64,000 bases of DNA, taken from Aureimonas psammosilenae. Lineage in GTDB: Bacteria > Pseudomonadota > Alphaproteobacteria > Rhizobiales > Rhizobiaceae. Within the stretch, counting starts at the first letter, position 1; each line of letters opens with the position of its first letter. This document shows positions 41,282 to 50,181 of the stretch, piece after piece. Location: contig NZ_WEZG01000007.1 of the NCBI RefSeq assembly GCF_009176975.1, positions 62,001 to 126,000 of the forward strand, in the 5' to 3' direction. The notes below the pieces were generated by a model. It made no database searches. It saw nothing but the letters and a program-made list of their open reading frames with translations, and was not told where the DNA came from. The position numbers and the translations under genes were made by a program.

Positions 41282-42292
41282 ATGACTGAAATGCCGTCAT
41301 GGCTGGTGGAAGCGCTCGACCGCCGTCTCGAAGGGCGCGGACGGGGCGACCTTCACGAGCGCTCCGCCCGCATCAGCACGGCCTACCGTGCCGGCCGTGC
41401 GTCGAGCGGCGTGGTCAAGGGCGAGGGCGATGCGCTCGCCTATGCCACGGCGCGGATGCCCGCGACTTTCGCGGCGGCAACCGCCGTTTTCACTGAAGTG
41501 GAAGCGCTTCTGCCGGGCTTCCACCCAAGCCGCATCTGCGATGCGGGGGCCGGCCCCGGCACGGCGGGCTTTGCCGCTCTTCATCTCTGGCCGGATGCCG
41601 ACGCCCTCGTGCAGGTCGATCACAATCCCGCCTTTCTGGCGATAGGACGGGATTTCGCATCGCCTCTCGCGGTCGAGCTTTCGCAACGCCAGGCCGAGCT
41701 TTCCGCCCTGCCGTTCGATCTCGGCCGCTTCGACCTGACCATTCTCGGCTACGTCCTCGCCGAATTCGATCGGGCGGGGGCAGGCGAACTGGCGGCGCGC
41801 CTTTTTGCGGCGACGGACGGGCTCCTCGTCATCATCGAGCCGGGCACGCCTGAGGGCTATGCCCGTATTCTGGCGGCTCGAGGCCGGCTCGTCGCGGATG
41901 GGGCCCATATCCTCGCGCCCTGTCCGCACGAGAAGAATTGTCCGCTGGTGGCGCCCGACTGGTGCCATTTCTCCGAGCGGTTGCCGCGCCGCCGCGCCCA
42001 TATGGCCGTGAAGGGCGCGGCGCTGCCCTTCGAGGACGAGCGCTTTTCCTATCTCGTCGCCGCACGGCAAGGCTTTGCCGAAACGGCGCGCCTGCCGCGA
42101 ATCATCGCGCCGCCAGAGGCCGGCAAGGCCGCCATCGCCTTCAAGCTCTGCCGCCCGGAGGGGACATCGGTCATGACAAGCGTCGCCCGGCGCGACAAGG
42201 CAGCCTTCGCCGCGGCGCGAAGGCTGAGATGGGGCGACAGGTTTGCAACTCCGTCCGCGGTCGACGGGAAGGGCGAGTCCGAGACGCTTTGA
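41282..42292 (+). CDS. Rsm22-family ribosomal-assembly methyltransferase-like protein
   Basis: A 336-residue SAM-fold protein. The nucleotide-binding motif is ICDAGAGPGTAGFAALHLWP near residues 84-103. The cysteine cluster CPHEKNCPL followed by DWCHFSERLPRRR near residues 217-240 is the Rsm22 signature for a metal or Fe-S site. Relatives act in small-subunit ribosome assembly. Nothing links it to urease, yet it sits between ureA and ureJ on the same strand. Confidence 0.85.
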   Translation: MTEMPSWLVEALDRRLEGRGRGDLHERSARISTAYRAGRASSGVVKGEGDALAYATARMPATFAAATAVFTEVEALLPGFHPSRICDAGAGPGTAGFAALHLWPDADALVQVDHNPAFLAIGRDFASPLAVELSQRQAELSALPFDLGRFDLTILGYVLAEFDRAGAGELAARLFAATDGLLVIIEPGTPEGYARILAARGRLVADGAHILAPCPHEKNCPLVAPDWCHFSERLPRRRAHMAVKGAALPFEDERFSYLVAARQGFAETARLPRIIAPPEAGKAAIAFKLCRPEGTSVMTSVARRDKAAFAAARRLRWGDRFATPSAVDGKGESETL

Positions 42293-42373
42293 CAGGCGGT
42301 TGAAACCCGCCCATCATCATGATGTGAACGGCGCGACCCAAACCGGGGTGCCGATAGTTCTCAAGAGGATTCG

Positions 42374-42955
42374 ATGCTGAAACGCCTTGCCGTCGCCGCT
42401 GCCGCCCTTGTTGCCGGCGCCGCTCCCGCCTTCGCCCATCTCAACCCGGCGGAACACGGCTCGGTCATGGCGGGCATTTCGCATCCGCTGACGGGCCTCG
42501 ACCATATTCTGGCGATGGTCGCGGTCGGCCTTTGGGCCGCGCAGATCGGCGGGCGCGCCGTTTATCTCGTGCCTGCCGCCTTTGTCGGCACCATGCTTCT
42601 CGGCTTCGTGCTCGGCCTTGCCGGCGTTTCGCTGCCCTTCGTGGAGCCGATGATCGCGGCATCCGTTCTGGCGCTCGGCCTTTTCGTCGCCGCGTCCGCC
42701 CGTTTGCCGCTGGCGGCGAGCATCGGGGTGGTCGGCGTCTTCGCGCTGTTCCACGGCATCGCCCATGCGGCGGAACTCGGCGGGGCGGGCGCTCTCGACT
42801 TCGGCATCGGCTTCGTCGCCTCCACCGCGCTGCTTCACGGCGCTGGCATCGGTCTTGGTTTCGTCCTGGCGCGCGGCGGCAAGCTCGGCACCTCGCTCGC
42901 CCGCGCTCTCGGCGCCGGCACGGCCGTGGCCGGCATCGCCCTGATGGTCGGCTGA
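42374..42955 (+). CDS. ureJ: HupE/UreJ-family nickel-permease-like membrane protein
   Basis: A 193-residue protein with a signal peptide (cleavage after APAFA) and five or six membrane helices. The family motif HPLTGLDHILAMVAVGLWAA near residues 37-56 and FALFHGIAHAAELGGAG near 122-138 carry the metal-binding histidines. It probably brings nickel to urease. It lies six bases ahead of ureB. Confidence 0.93.
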   Translation: MLKRLAVAAAALVAGAAPAFAHLNPAEHGSVMAGISHPLTGLDHILAMVAVGLWAAQIGGRAVYLVPAAFVGTMLLGFVLGLAGVSLPFVEPMIAASVLALGLFVAASARLPLAASIGVVGVFALFHGIAHAAELGGAGALDFGIGFVASTALLHGAGIGLGFVLARGGKLGTSLARALGAGTAVAGIALMVG

Positions 42956-42961
42956 TCGGGC

Positions 42962-43267
42962 ATGATTCCCGGCGAAATCATCACCGCGCCCGGCGACCTC
43001 GTGTTGAACGAAGGTGCGCCGACCCTGTTGATCGAGGTGTCGAACACGGGAGACCGGCCCGTGCAGGTCGGCTCGCATTATCATTTCGCCGAAACCAACC
43101 CGTCGCTCGCCTTCGATCGCGTGGCGGCACACGGCCACCGCCTCGACATCGCGGCCGGCACGGCGGTGCGTTTCGAGCCCGGGCAAACGCGCGAAGTCAC
43201 GCTGGTGCCCTTGGGCGGGCGCCGACATGTCTACGGCTTCAACGCGAAGGTGATGGGCGCCCTGTAA
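42962..43267 (+). CDS. ureB: Urease subunit beta
   Basis: A normal 101-residue beta subunit: [56 protein letters not shown] and [13 protein letters not shown] strong hairpin spans its stop codon. Two opposite-strand genes separate it from ureC, which is unusual. Confidence 0.98.
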   Translation: MIPGEIITAPGDLVLNEGAPTLLIEVSNTGDRPVQVGSHYHFAETNPSLAFDRVAAHGHRLDIAAGTAVRFEPGQTREVTLVPLGGRRHVYGFNAKVMGAL

Positions 43268-43276
43268 CGGGCGCCC
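43255..43276. terminator. Strong hairpin over the ureB stop codon
   Basis: GGGCGCCC (43255-43262) and GGGCGCCC (43269-43276) are self-complementary and pair around TGTAAC, which holds the ureB TAA. TTGTT follows on the plus strand. It probably ends the ureDAJB transcript and also serves the convergent gene at 43291. Confidence 0.7.
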
Positions 43277-43290
43277 TTGTTCGCTGAAGA

Positions 43291-43962
43291 TCAGGGCGTC
43301 GCGCTTGGCTGCGAGTCCAGCGCGCCCCGGATGCTGCCGAGATCGACGCCGATGGGCGGCGTCGGAATGCGGAAGTCCTCCGGTCGTCCCGCGCCCGCCA
43401 CGCTGCCGTTGCTGCCCGTCTGACCGCTTCCGATCGTCGTGCCGCTCGCGCCGCCGATGGAGGTCGCGCCGGTGGCGGAAGCCGTGCTCGGATTGCCGGA
43501 CTGCGCCACCGCACTCGCATTCACCGAATTGAGATTGGTCTGGCCGGCCGTGGCGGTGGACTGCGTGCTGGTCGCCGTGCTGCCGCCGGAATTGGCGTTG
43601 TCGCCGCTGATCGCGCCGCCCGTGGTGTCGCCCGCGCCGGCGGTGCCCGAAACTCCGCCTCCTGCGCTGCTGGTGCCGACGCCTGCGCTCGCCGCGCCGG
43701 AACCGGTGGTTGCCCCCGCGCCAGTGGACAAAGCGCCCGCCCCGCTGGTCACGTTCGGAGAAACGGGTGAAGGCGTGGCGATGCCACTCGTGCCGCCACC
43801 GCCACCGCCGACGCCCCCAGCCGAGCCGCCACCGACCGATCCCCCACCGACCGACCCACCGCCACCTCCGCCGCCGACGCCGCCCGAAAGCTGGGCCGCC
43901 GCCGGCAGTGCCGTTGCCGCGAAAAGGGCGGCCGCCATCAGGATGCTCCGTCCGCTTGCCAT
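43291..43962 (-). CDS. Secreted Gly-rich protein with 'NLNSVN' C-terminal motif
   Basis: A 223-residue exported protein: signal peptide (cleavage near LPAAAQL), a long Gly/Ser low-complexity region, then the C-terminal block STATAGQTNLNSVNASAVAQ, TASATGATSIGGAS and VAGAGRPEDFRIPTPPIGVD. It is a clear paralog of the gene at 19362 in this part. Start supported by AAGGAG six bases from the ATG. It lies on the opposite strand inside the urease cluster. Function unknown. Confidence 0.75.
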   Translation of the reverse strand: MASGRSILMAAALFAATALPAAAQLSGGVGGGGGGGSVGGGSVGGGSAGGVGGGGGGTSGIATPSPVSPNVTSGAGALSTGAGATTGSGAASAGVGTSSAGGGVSGTAGAGDTTGGAISGDNANSGGSTATSTQSTATAGQTNLNSVNASAVAQSGNPSTASATGATSIGGASGTTIGSGQTGSNGSVAGAGRPEDFRIPTPPIGVDLGSIRGALDSQPSATP

Positions 43963-44076
43963 GGTGATCTCCTTGAAGCGCCCATCGGCGCTTTCGAGTT
44001 TGTTTGAACTGACGAACCACCGAGCGGCGCATCGGTTGCCGTTGGGCGAAAGGTGAACGGGTTTCGGCGCGTCTGT

Positions 44077-44499
44077 CTAGCGATTCGGCGCGATCCGCGC
44101 CCGACCGCCCCGGCTGAAGCTCGACCCGCGCGTGACGGAGGACGAGCCGATGGCGTTCGGGCCTCCTGTCGCGAACTCTCCCGAATTCACGATGTTGAGG
44201 TCTGATCGCCCTTCGGTGGTCACCGCTTCGTTGGAACGCTCGGGCGCGAGGCGCGGCACTTTCGGGCGCAGGTAGCTGTCGTCGAACTCTCGCCCGTAAT
44301 AGCGCTCGGCCGCCGTGTCGCCGAAGATCGGCGCGTTGGGGATGGCCGGCGTCGTTCGCGTGCGCGGCGCGCCGTCGATGCGCGCGCCGGACATGGAGGA
44401 GCCGGGCACGATGAAGCCGGGTCCGGGATCGAAGGCCTGGGACGAGGCGTAGGAAGCGGGCAGGACGAGAAACCCTGCGAGAAGAAGAACGGCTTTCAT
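44077..44499 (-). CDS. Secreted protein with diverged 'LNIVNSG' motif
   Basis: A 140-residue exported protein with a signal peptide ([20 protein letters not shown]). The C-terminal text [20 protein letters not shown], followed by [20 protein letters not shown], parallels the NVNSVN/NLNSVN block of the genes at 19362 and 43291. The Gly-rich middle is missing; instead it has Tyr/Arg/Asp-rich [20 protein letters not shown]. It is adjacent to its paralog (115-base gap) and divergent from ureC. Confidence 0.7.
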   Translation of the reverse strand: MKAVLLLAGFLVLPASYASSQAFDPGPGFIVPGSSMSGARIDGAPRTRTTPAIPNAPIFGDTAAERYYGREFDDSYLRPKVPRLAPERSNEAVTTEGRSDLNIVNSGEFATGGPNAIGSSSVTRGSSFSRGGRARIAPNR

Positions 44500-44659
44500 G
44501 CGAAGCGGCCTTTCGACCAATGAGGGATCGCGGCGGCGTCCATTCGATATAGGAAGCCGGGGCGGCTTTGACAAAGGCGCGGCGATGCGCTCCGATCGTT
44601 TATCGCGCCGCAAACCGGCACGCCGCACTGCACCGCTCGAACCCGGACGAAGAACCGCC

Positions 44660-46372
44660 ATGCCCGCCAGGATCGCCCGCTCCGCCTATGCCGCGATGTT
44701 CGGCCCGACCACCGGCGATAAGGTGCGCCTCGCCGATACCGAAATCTTCATCGAGGTCGAGAAGGACCTCACCACCTATGGCGAGGAGGTGAAGTTCGGC
44801 GGCGGTAAGGTGATACGCGACGGCATGGGCCAGTCGCAGCTTTCACGCGCGCAAGGGGCGGTGGACACCGTCATCACCAACGCGCTGATCCTCGACCATA
44901 CGGGCATCTACAAGGCCGATGTCGGGCTTCTCGGCGGGCGCATCCACGCCATCGGCAAGGCCGGCAATCCCGACACGCAGCCGGGCGTCACCATCATCGT
45001 CGGGCCTGGTACGGAGGCGATCGCAGGCGAGGGCAAGATCCTCACCGCCGGCGGCTTCGACAGCCACATCCACTTCATCTGCCCGCAGCAGGTGGAGGAA
45101 GCCTTGTTTTCCGGCGTCACGACGATGCTCGGCGGCGGCACCGGGCCGGCGCACGGCACGCTCGCCACCACCTGCACGCCCGGCCCCTGGCACCTCGCCC
45201 GCATGATCCAGGCGGTGGACGGGTTGCCGATGAATATCGGCTTCTCGGGCAAGGGCAACGCGTCTTTGCCGGGCGCGATCGAGGAGATGGTGCGGGCCGG
45301 CGCCTGCGCCCTGAAGCTCCACGAGGACTGGGGCACGACGCCCGCCGCCATCGACTGCTGCCTTTCCGTCGCCGATGCCTTCGACGTGCAGGTGATGATC
45401 CATACCGACACGCTGAACGAATCCGGTTTCGTCGAGAACACGGTGGAGGCCTTCAAAGGGCGCACGATCCACGCCTTCCACACGGAAGGGGCGGGCGGGG
45501 GACACGCGCCGGACATCATCAAGGTCTGCGGGCTGCCGAACGTCCTGCCATCCTCCACCAATCCGACGCGCCCCTACACGGTGAACACGCTGGAAGAGCA
45601 TCTCGACATGCTCATGGTCTGCCATCACCTCGACAGCGCGATCCCCGAGGACATCGCCTTCGCCGAATCGCGCATCCGCAAGGAAACCATCGCCGCCGAG
45701 GACATCCTCCACGATCTCGGGGCCTTTTCCATCATCGCCTCCGACTCACAGGCCATGGGCCGCGTCGGCGAGGTGGTGATCCGCACCTGGCAGACGGCCG
45801 ATAAGATGAAGCGCCAGCGCGGCCGGCTGCCGGAAGAAACGGGCGACAACGACAATTTCCGCGCCCGCCGCTATGTCGCGAAATACACGATCAACCCGGC
45901 CATCGCCCAAGGCATGTCGAAGGAGATCGGCTCGGTGGAAGTCGGCAAGCGCGCCGATCTCGTGCTTTGGGACCCGGCCTTCTTCGGGGTGAAGCCCATG
46001 ATGGTGCTTCTCGGCGGCATGATCGCGGCAGCTCCCATGGGCGACCCGAACGCCTCCATCCCGACGCCTCAACCCGTTCACTACCGCCCGATGTTCGGCG
46101 CCTTCGGCAAGGCGGTCGGCGCGACGGGCGCGACCTTCGTGTCTCAGGCGGCGCTCGGCGATGGTCTGCGCGCGAATCTTGGCTGCGAGAAGGTGTTCCT
46201 GCCCGTCGAGAACACGCGCGGCGGCATCTCCAAGGCCTCGATGATCCACAATTTCGCGACGCCGAGGATCGAGGTCGACCCGGAAACCTACGAGGTGCGC
46301 GCCGACGGCGAACTCCTGACCTGCGAACCCGCCACCGTCCTGCCGATGGCGCAGCGCTATTTCATGTTCTAG
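44660..46372 (+). CDS. ureC: Urease subunit alpha (catalytic)
   Basis: A full-length 570-residue catalytic subunit. Nickel and active-site marks are [14 protein letters not shown], the carbamylated lysine block [31 protein letters not shown], the flap [14 protein letters not shown] with VCHHLD after it, and the Asp ligand block [14 protein letters not shown]. It hydrolyses urea to ammonia and carbamate. It starts a second transcription unit with ureE, F and G because ureB is cut off by a hairpin and two opposite-strand genes. Confidence 0.98.
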   Translation: MPARIARSAYAAMFGPTTGDKVRLADTEIFIEVEKDLTTYGEEVKFGGGKVIRDGMGQSQLSRAQGAVDTVITNALILDHTGIYKADVGLLGGRIHAIGKAGNPDTQPGVTIIVGPGTEAIAGEGKILTAGGFDSHIHFICPQQVEEALFSGVTTMLGGGTGPAHGTLATTCTPGPWHLARMIQAVDGLPMNIGFSGKGNASLPGAIEEMVRAGACALKLHEDWGTTPAAIDCCLSVADAFDVQVMIHTDTLNESGFVENTVEAFKGRTIHAFHTEGAGGGHAPDIIKVCGLPNVLPSSTNPTRPYTVNTLEEHLDMLMVCHHLDSAIPEDIAFAESRIRKETIAAEDILHDLGAFSIIASDSQAMGRVGEVVIRTWQTADKMKRQRGRLPEETGDNDNFRARRYVAKYTINPAIAQGMSKEIGSVEVGKRADLVLWDPAFFGVKPMMVLLGGMIAAAPMGDPNASIPTPQPVHYRPMFGAFGKAVGATGATFVSQAALGDGLRANLGCEKVFLPVENTRGGISKASMIHNFATPRIEVDPETYEVRADGELLTCEPATVLPMAQRYFMF

Positions 46373-46388
46373 GGTCGAAGGCCTATCT

Positions 46389-46943
46389 ATGAGGCTGTCC
46401 GACAAGGAGCCGACGATGGTTCTCAAACTCATCGACGCCGTAGCGGCTGAACTCGAACCCGACTCCCGATTTGGCGGCGCCTCTTCCCGCTCGAAGAGTG
46501 AACCGGCCATGCAGGCCGGTTACGACACGGACTTCTACGCCTGGACGCAGGATCAGGCGAAAAGGCTGAGGGAAGGCGACTTCCGGCGCCTGGACATCGA
46601 CAATCTCGTGGATGAGATCGAAACATTGGGACGTTCCGTCAAACGAGAAATCGAGTCTCGCCTCAACGTTCTGATCGTCCATCTTCTGAAATGGCGTTTC
46701 CAAGCCGAAAGACGTTCAAGAAGCTGGAAAGCGACGATCGCCGAGCAGCGAAAGAGACTTGCGCGGGAATTGAACGACAATCCAAGTCTGCGGTCCTATC
46801 CGGCAACATTGTTGGCGGAAGAATATCATTCGGCACGTTTGAATGCTTCGGGCGAAACGGACTTGCCGGAGGATACCTTCCCCACTTCCTGCCCCTTCAC
46901 GGTCGAACAGATTCTCGATCCCGATTTCTTTCCAGAGGCCTGA
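46389..46943 (+). CDS. DUF29-family protein, first copy
   Basis: A 184-residue protein. DUF29 text begins near residue 44: YDTDFYAWTQDQAKRLREGD, IDNLVDEIETLGRSVKREIE and HLLKWRFQAERRSRSWKATI. The end, CPFTVEQILDPDFFPEA, is typical. The first 40 residues are not DUF29; ATGs at 46416 (AAGGAG ahead) and 46509 are alternative starts. The family is widespread in cyanobacteria and proteobacteria with no known function. It lies between ureC and ureE next to a paralog. Confidence 0.82.
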   Translation: MRLSDKEPTMVLKLIDAVAAELEPDSRFGGASSRSKSEPAMQAGYDTDFYAWTQDQAKRLREGDFRRLDIDNLVDEIETLGRSVKREIESRLNVLIVHLLKWRFQAERRSRSWKATIAEQRKRLARELNDNPSLRSYPATLLAEEYHSARLNASGETDLPEDTFPTSCPFTVEQILDPDFFPEA

Positions 46944-46947
46944 CGAC

Positions 46948-47415
46948 ATGGCCGAGCCCCTGAAGAAGCCCGATCTCTACGAGGAAGACTTCTACGCCTG
47001 GACCCAGGATCAGGCGGCGAAGCTGCGGGCACGCGCCGCTTTCGATAATCGCGGCGATATCGACTGGCAAAATACGGCGGAGGAAATCGAAAGCGTGGGA
47101 GCCAGCGAGAAGCGCGAGATCCGGAGCCGGCTTCGAGTGATCGCCCTTCATCTTCTGAAATGGCGGTATGAGCCGGAAAAACGGAAAAGCGGCTGGCGGT
47201 CGACCATCGATACGCAGCGCGAGCGGATGGCAATGGTCATCGAAGACAGTCCGAGTTTGCGTGGCTTTCCGAGCTGCGCGTTGGAAAGCGCCTACGGTCT
47301 CGCCCGCATCAAGGCGGCCGACGAAACCGGCCTGCCGGAGAGCGTCTTCCCTGCTTCCTGCCCCTTCAAGATCAAACAGATCCTCGATTCCGACTTCTTT
47401 CCGGAGGCCGCATGA
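46948..47415 (+). CDS. DUF29-family protein, second copy
   Basis: A 155-residue protein with the same layout as the preceding gene: DLYEEDFYAWTQDQAAKLRA, IDWQNTAEEIESVGASEKRE, HLLKWRYEPEKRKSGWRSTI and SCPFKIKQILDSDFFPEAA. The two are tandem paralogs with about half of the positions alike by eye. It overlaps ureE by four bases (ATGA), so it is translated with the urease accessory genes. Confidence 0.85.
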   Translation: MAEPLKKPDLYEEDFYAWTQDQAAKLRARAAFDNRGDIDWQNTAEEIESVGASEKREIRSRLRVIALHLLKWRYEPEKRKSGWRSTIDTQRERMAMVIEDSPSLRGFPSCALESAYGLARIKAADETGLPESVFPASCPFKIKQILDSDFFPEAA

Positions 47416-47894
47416 TCCGCGCCGAGACGATCCGCGACAGGCACGAAGCCTTCGAGGCCGCCGACACGATCACGCTGGACGAAACGCAGCGCCATCGCCG
47501 TCGCATGGCCATGGTGTCGGATAACGGCATCGCCTTTCTGCTCGACCTGTCGGGTGCGCGCCTCCTGCGCGAGGGCGATGGCGTCGTTCTGGACGACGGC
47601 CGCGTCGTGAAGGTCGTCGCCAAGCCCGAGCCGCTTTACGCTGTGCGCGGCCAGAACGCTGCGCACCTCCTGACCCTCGCCTGGCATCTCGGCAATCGCC
47701 ACCAAGCAGCGCAGATCCTGTCTGACCATATCCTGATCCGGCGCGAACCCGTGATCCGCGAGATGCTGCAGGGGCTGCGCGCCATCGTGGAGGAGGTCGA
47801 CGCGCCCTTTGATCCCGAAGGCGGCGCTTACGGACATCATTCTCACGGCGACGAGGCGAGATCGCTTACCGCCGCCCATTCCCACCATGGCTGA
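47412..47894 (+). CDS. ureE: Urease accessory protein UreE (nickel chaperone)
   Basis: A 160-residue nickel metallochaperone. N-terminal domain: TLDETQRHRRRMAMVSDNGI and LLDLSGARLLREGDGVVLDD. Metal-binding domain: HLLTLAWHLGNRHQAAQILS. The tail [20 protein letters not shown] adds seven histidines for nickel storage. It overlaps ureF by eight bases. Confidence 0.95.
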   Translation: MIRAETIRDRHEAFEAADTITLDETQRHRRRMAMVSDNGIAFLLDLSGARLLREGDGVVLDDGRVVKVVAKPEPLYAVRGQNAAHLLTLAWHLGNRHQAAQILSDHILIRREPVIREMLQGLRAIVEEVDAPFDPEGGAYGHHSHGDEARSLTAAHSHHG

Positions 47895-48552
47895 CGAGGC
47901 GGCCCATGCCGATCCGGCAGCGGTTCTGAAGCTCGCCACATGGCTGTCGCCGGCATTTCCGGTCGGCGCCTTCGCGTGGTCGCATGGCTTGGAAGCGTGC
48001 ATCGCGGAAGGCTGGGTGCGAAACGGCACTGATACCGAAGACTGGATCGCCTTTCTTCTCCAAGCCGGCAGCGGCTGGAACGACCTCGTTCTCTTCGCTG
48101 CCGCCTTCCGGGCCTCCGACAACCCGGAGGAACTCGCCGGGATCGCCGAACTCGCCTCCGTTCTCGCCGGATCGTCCGAGCGCCGTCTGGAAACGCTGTC
48201 GCTCGGCCAAGCCTTCGCCGAGGCCGTCGCGCCCTGGGAAAACGCCGCGCCCGCCGCGCCCTATCCGGTTGCCGTGGCCTTCACTGCGGCGCGGGGCGAT
48301 GTTCCCCTCGGTCCCGCCCTCGTCGCCTATGCCCATGCCTTTGCGGGCAGCCTTCTCGGGGCCGCGACGCGCCTCGTGCCGCTCGGCCAGCGCGAAGCCA
48401 TGCGCATCCTGAACGGCCTGGAGCCGGTGATCCTGCGCGTCGTGACCTTGGCGAAAGCCTCGACGCTCGACGATCTCGGCTCGGCCGCGATCGCCTCCGA
48501 CATCGCCGCCATGCGGCACGAAACCTTGAGAACGAGGCTCTTTCGCTCATGA
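47887..48552 (+). CDS. ureF: Urease accessory protein UreF
   Basis: A 221-residue activation factor: [20 protein letters not shown] near the N-terminus, [20 protein letters not shown] and [20 protein letters not shown] near the C-terminus. It forms a complex with UreD and UreG. The start at 47887 lies in the end of ureE; the stop overlaps ureG. Confidence 0.95.
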   Translation: MADEAAHADPAAVLKLATWLSPAFPVGAFAWSHGLEACIAEGWVRNGTDTEDWIAFLLQAGSGWNDLVLFAAAFRASDNPEELAGIAELASVLAGSSERRLETLSLGQAFAEAVAPWENAAPAAPYPVAVAFTAARGDVPLGPALVAYAHAFAGSLLGAATRLVPLGQREAMRILNGLEPVILRVVTLAKASTLDDLGSAAIASDIAAMRHETLRTRLFRS

Positions 48553-49181
48553 GCTCCAAGAACGGCCCCTTGCGCGTCGGCATCGGCGGTCCCGTCGGCT
48601 CCGGCAAGACGACGCTGGTGGAAAAGCTCTGCAAGGCCGCGCGCGACACGTGGTCGATCGGCGTCGTCACCAACGACATCTATACGGTGGAGGACGCCGA
48701 AGCCCTGATGCGTCGTCAGGCCCTGTCCGCCGACCGCATCATCGGTGTCGAAACGGGCGGATGCCCGCATACGGCCATCCGCGAGGATGCCTCGATCAAT
48801 CTCGCGGCCATCGCGACCTTGCGCGCCCGGCATGCCGATCTCGACCTGATTCTGGTGGAATCGGGGGGCGACAACCTCGCGGCGACCTTCTCTCCCGACC
48901 TCGTGGACCTGTCGATCTACGTGATTTCCGTTTGCCAAGGCGACGACATCCCGCGAAAGGGCGGCCCGGCGATCACGCGCTCGGACCTTCTTCTCGTCAA
49001 CAAGACCGATCTTGCCCCTTATGTCGGCGCGGATCTGGCGCGGATGGAAGCGGACGCCGCCAAGGGCAGGGGCGCGCTCCCTTGCGTCTTCACCGATCTG
49101 TCGCGGGGGGCGGGCCTCTGCGAGGTTCTCGCCTTTCTTTGCGAGAAGGGCGGGCTGCCGGCGCTCCAGGCGGCCGCATGA
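48549..49181 (+). CDS. ureG: Urease accessory GTPase UreG
   Basis: A 210-residue SIMIBI GTPase that powers nickel insertion. P-loop [20 protein letters not shown], nickel motif [19 protein letters not shown] (CPH), the switch text [19 protein letters not shown], and guanine specificity [13 protein letters not shown] (NKxD). It overlaps ureF by four bases and ends with ATGA into a 36-residue frame. Confidence 0.97.
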   Translation: MSSKNGPLRVGIGGPVGSGKTTLVEKLCKAARDTWSIGVVTNDIYTVEDAEALMRRQALSADRIIGVETGGCPHTAIREDASINLAAIATLRARHADLDLILVESGGDNLAATFSPDLVDLSIYVISVCQGDDIPRKGGPAITRSDLLLVNKTDLAPYVGADLARMEADAAKGRGALPCVFTDLSRGAGLCEVLAFLCEKGGLPALQAAA

Positions 49182-49288
49182 GCCGGATTTTCATCGAGAA
49201 CCCGCTCGGCATTCTCGGTCAAGGCACCGGAGGCGCGGTTGACGAGAGCTTCGACCCTTCGCGCCGTGTCGTGCGGCGCTTCGCTTGA
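49178..49288 (+). CDS. Possible 36-residue peptide coupled to ureG
   Basis: An ATG overlapping the ureG stop (ATGA) opens a 36-codon frame, [20 protein letters not shown] and onward to VVRRFA. It ends four bases before the convergent PilZ gene. Coupling makes translation plausible. It has no known relative that I recognise and could be a chance frame. Confidence 0.35.
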   Translation: MSRIFIENPLGILGQGTGGAVDESFDPSRRVVRRFA

Positions 49289-49292
49289 GGGA

Positions 49293-49595
49293 TCAGACGA
49301 TGCGTTTGCGCAGAAGCCGGGAGAACTCGTCGTCGACATTGTCGGCGCTGGCGAACCGGAGGCCGGCGCGCCCGTCCTTCTGCCAGACGACCGTCGCCTC
49401 GCGGATATGCCCGCCCTCGCGCTTCAAGGAAAAGGCGATCTGACCGGAAGGGGGAAGGATCTCGTTCAAGACCACTTCGGCCCCGGTTTCGGACAGGTTG
49501 CGGATGCGGGCCGGTTTGGAAGGGTGATAAAGGTCGTTGGATACCGCCCCTTCGAGGCACACCCGTCGCCGCTGCTTGGCCCGCCGATCCTGCAT
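49293..49595 (-). CDS. PilZ-domain protein
   Basis: A 100-residue single PilZ domain, the c-di-GMP receptor. Marks are the Arg-rich switch RRAKQRRRVCLEGA at the N-terminus and the NxSxxG motif IRNLSETGAEVVLNE, with a final VWQKDGRAGLRF. The start at 49595 has GGAGGAATC ahead. It is convergent with the urease genes and could respond to the diguanylate cyclase at 16210. Confidence 0.82.
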   Translation of the reverse strand: MQDRRAKQRRRVCLEGAVSNDLYHPSKPARIRNLSETGAEVVLNEILPPSGQIAFSLKREGGHIREATVVWQKDGRAGLRFASADNVDDEFSRLLRKRIV

Positions 49596-49674
49596 CGCGC
49601 TTGATTCCTCCAAAGCCGTTAAAGGAAACTTAAGCGCGAATGGGGGTTCGCCCAACCACGGATTGCGCTTGGGG

Positions 49675-50181
49675 TTAACGCGGCTCGATGGTGTCGATCA
49701 CGAAGCCCGTCTCGTAGTCGGCTTCTTCCAGATTTCTGCCTTCACCGCCGCGATCCACCACCAAGAAATCGAGCACTCGGCCGAGTGTCAGAAGCGGGTG
49801 GTGCCAGACGTTGCGGCCGTAGTTCACACCGCGCCGGTTGTCGCACAGAAAGGCGCGCGGGGTGCCGGGTCGCCCGTTCTCATCCGGGGCGACGACCGCC
49901 AGGAACGGCTCGTCGTGAAGGGGCACGAAGGCTTGGGAACCCAACGGATGGCGCTCCATCATCGAAAGGGTGATGGGCAGGCGATGCGGCTTGCCGCGAA
50001 AGATCGAGATCAGCGCCCGCCCGCCCTCCGCCCCGACATCCACGTCCGCGAGGTCGTGGAATCTCGTCGTGGTGCCGCCGTTGATGAGCCGGATTTCGCG
50101 CGCGGCATCCGGCTCGATCACTTGACCGAAAGGCTCGAACGCCTCGATCGTCAGGGGTTCGACGACGAGAGGGCGCGTCAA
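49675..50181 (-). CDS. allA: Ureidoglycolate lyase
   Basis: A 168-residue cupin-like enzyme that splits ureidoglycolate into glyoxylate and urea. Marks are [60 protein letters not shown] and [16 protein letters not shown]. The start is TTG at 50181, overlapping the alc stop (TTGA), so it is coupled to alc. It is the last gene of the puuE/uraD-alc-allA operon. Urea released here feeds the adjacent urease. Confidence 0.93.
   Translation of the reverse strand: MTRPLVVEPLTIEAFEPFGQVIEPDAAREIRLINGGTTTRFHDLADVDVGAEGGRALISIFRGKPHRLPITLSMMERHPLGSQAFVPLHDEPFLAVVAPDENGRPGTPRAFLCDNRRGVNYGRNVWHHPLLTLGRVLDFLVVDRGGEGRNLEEADYETGFVIDTIEPR

Noticed and set aside
43690-43900. C/G-rich tandem repeats in the urease region
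   Set aside because: They are the coding repeats of the Gly-rich secreted protein, in frame and on the minus strand.
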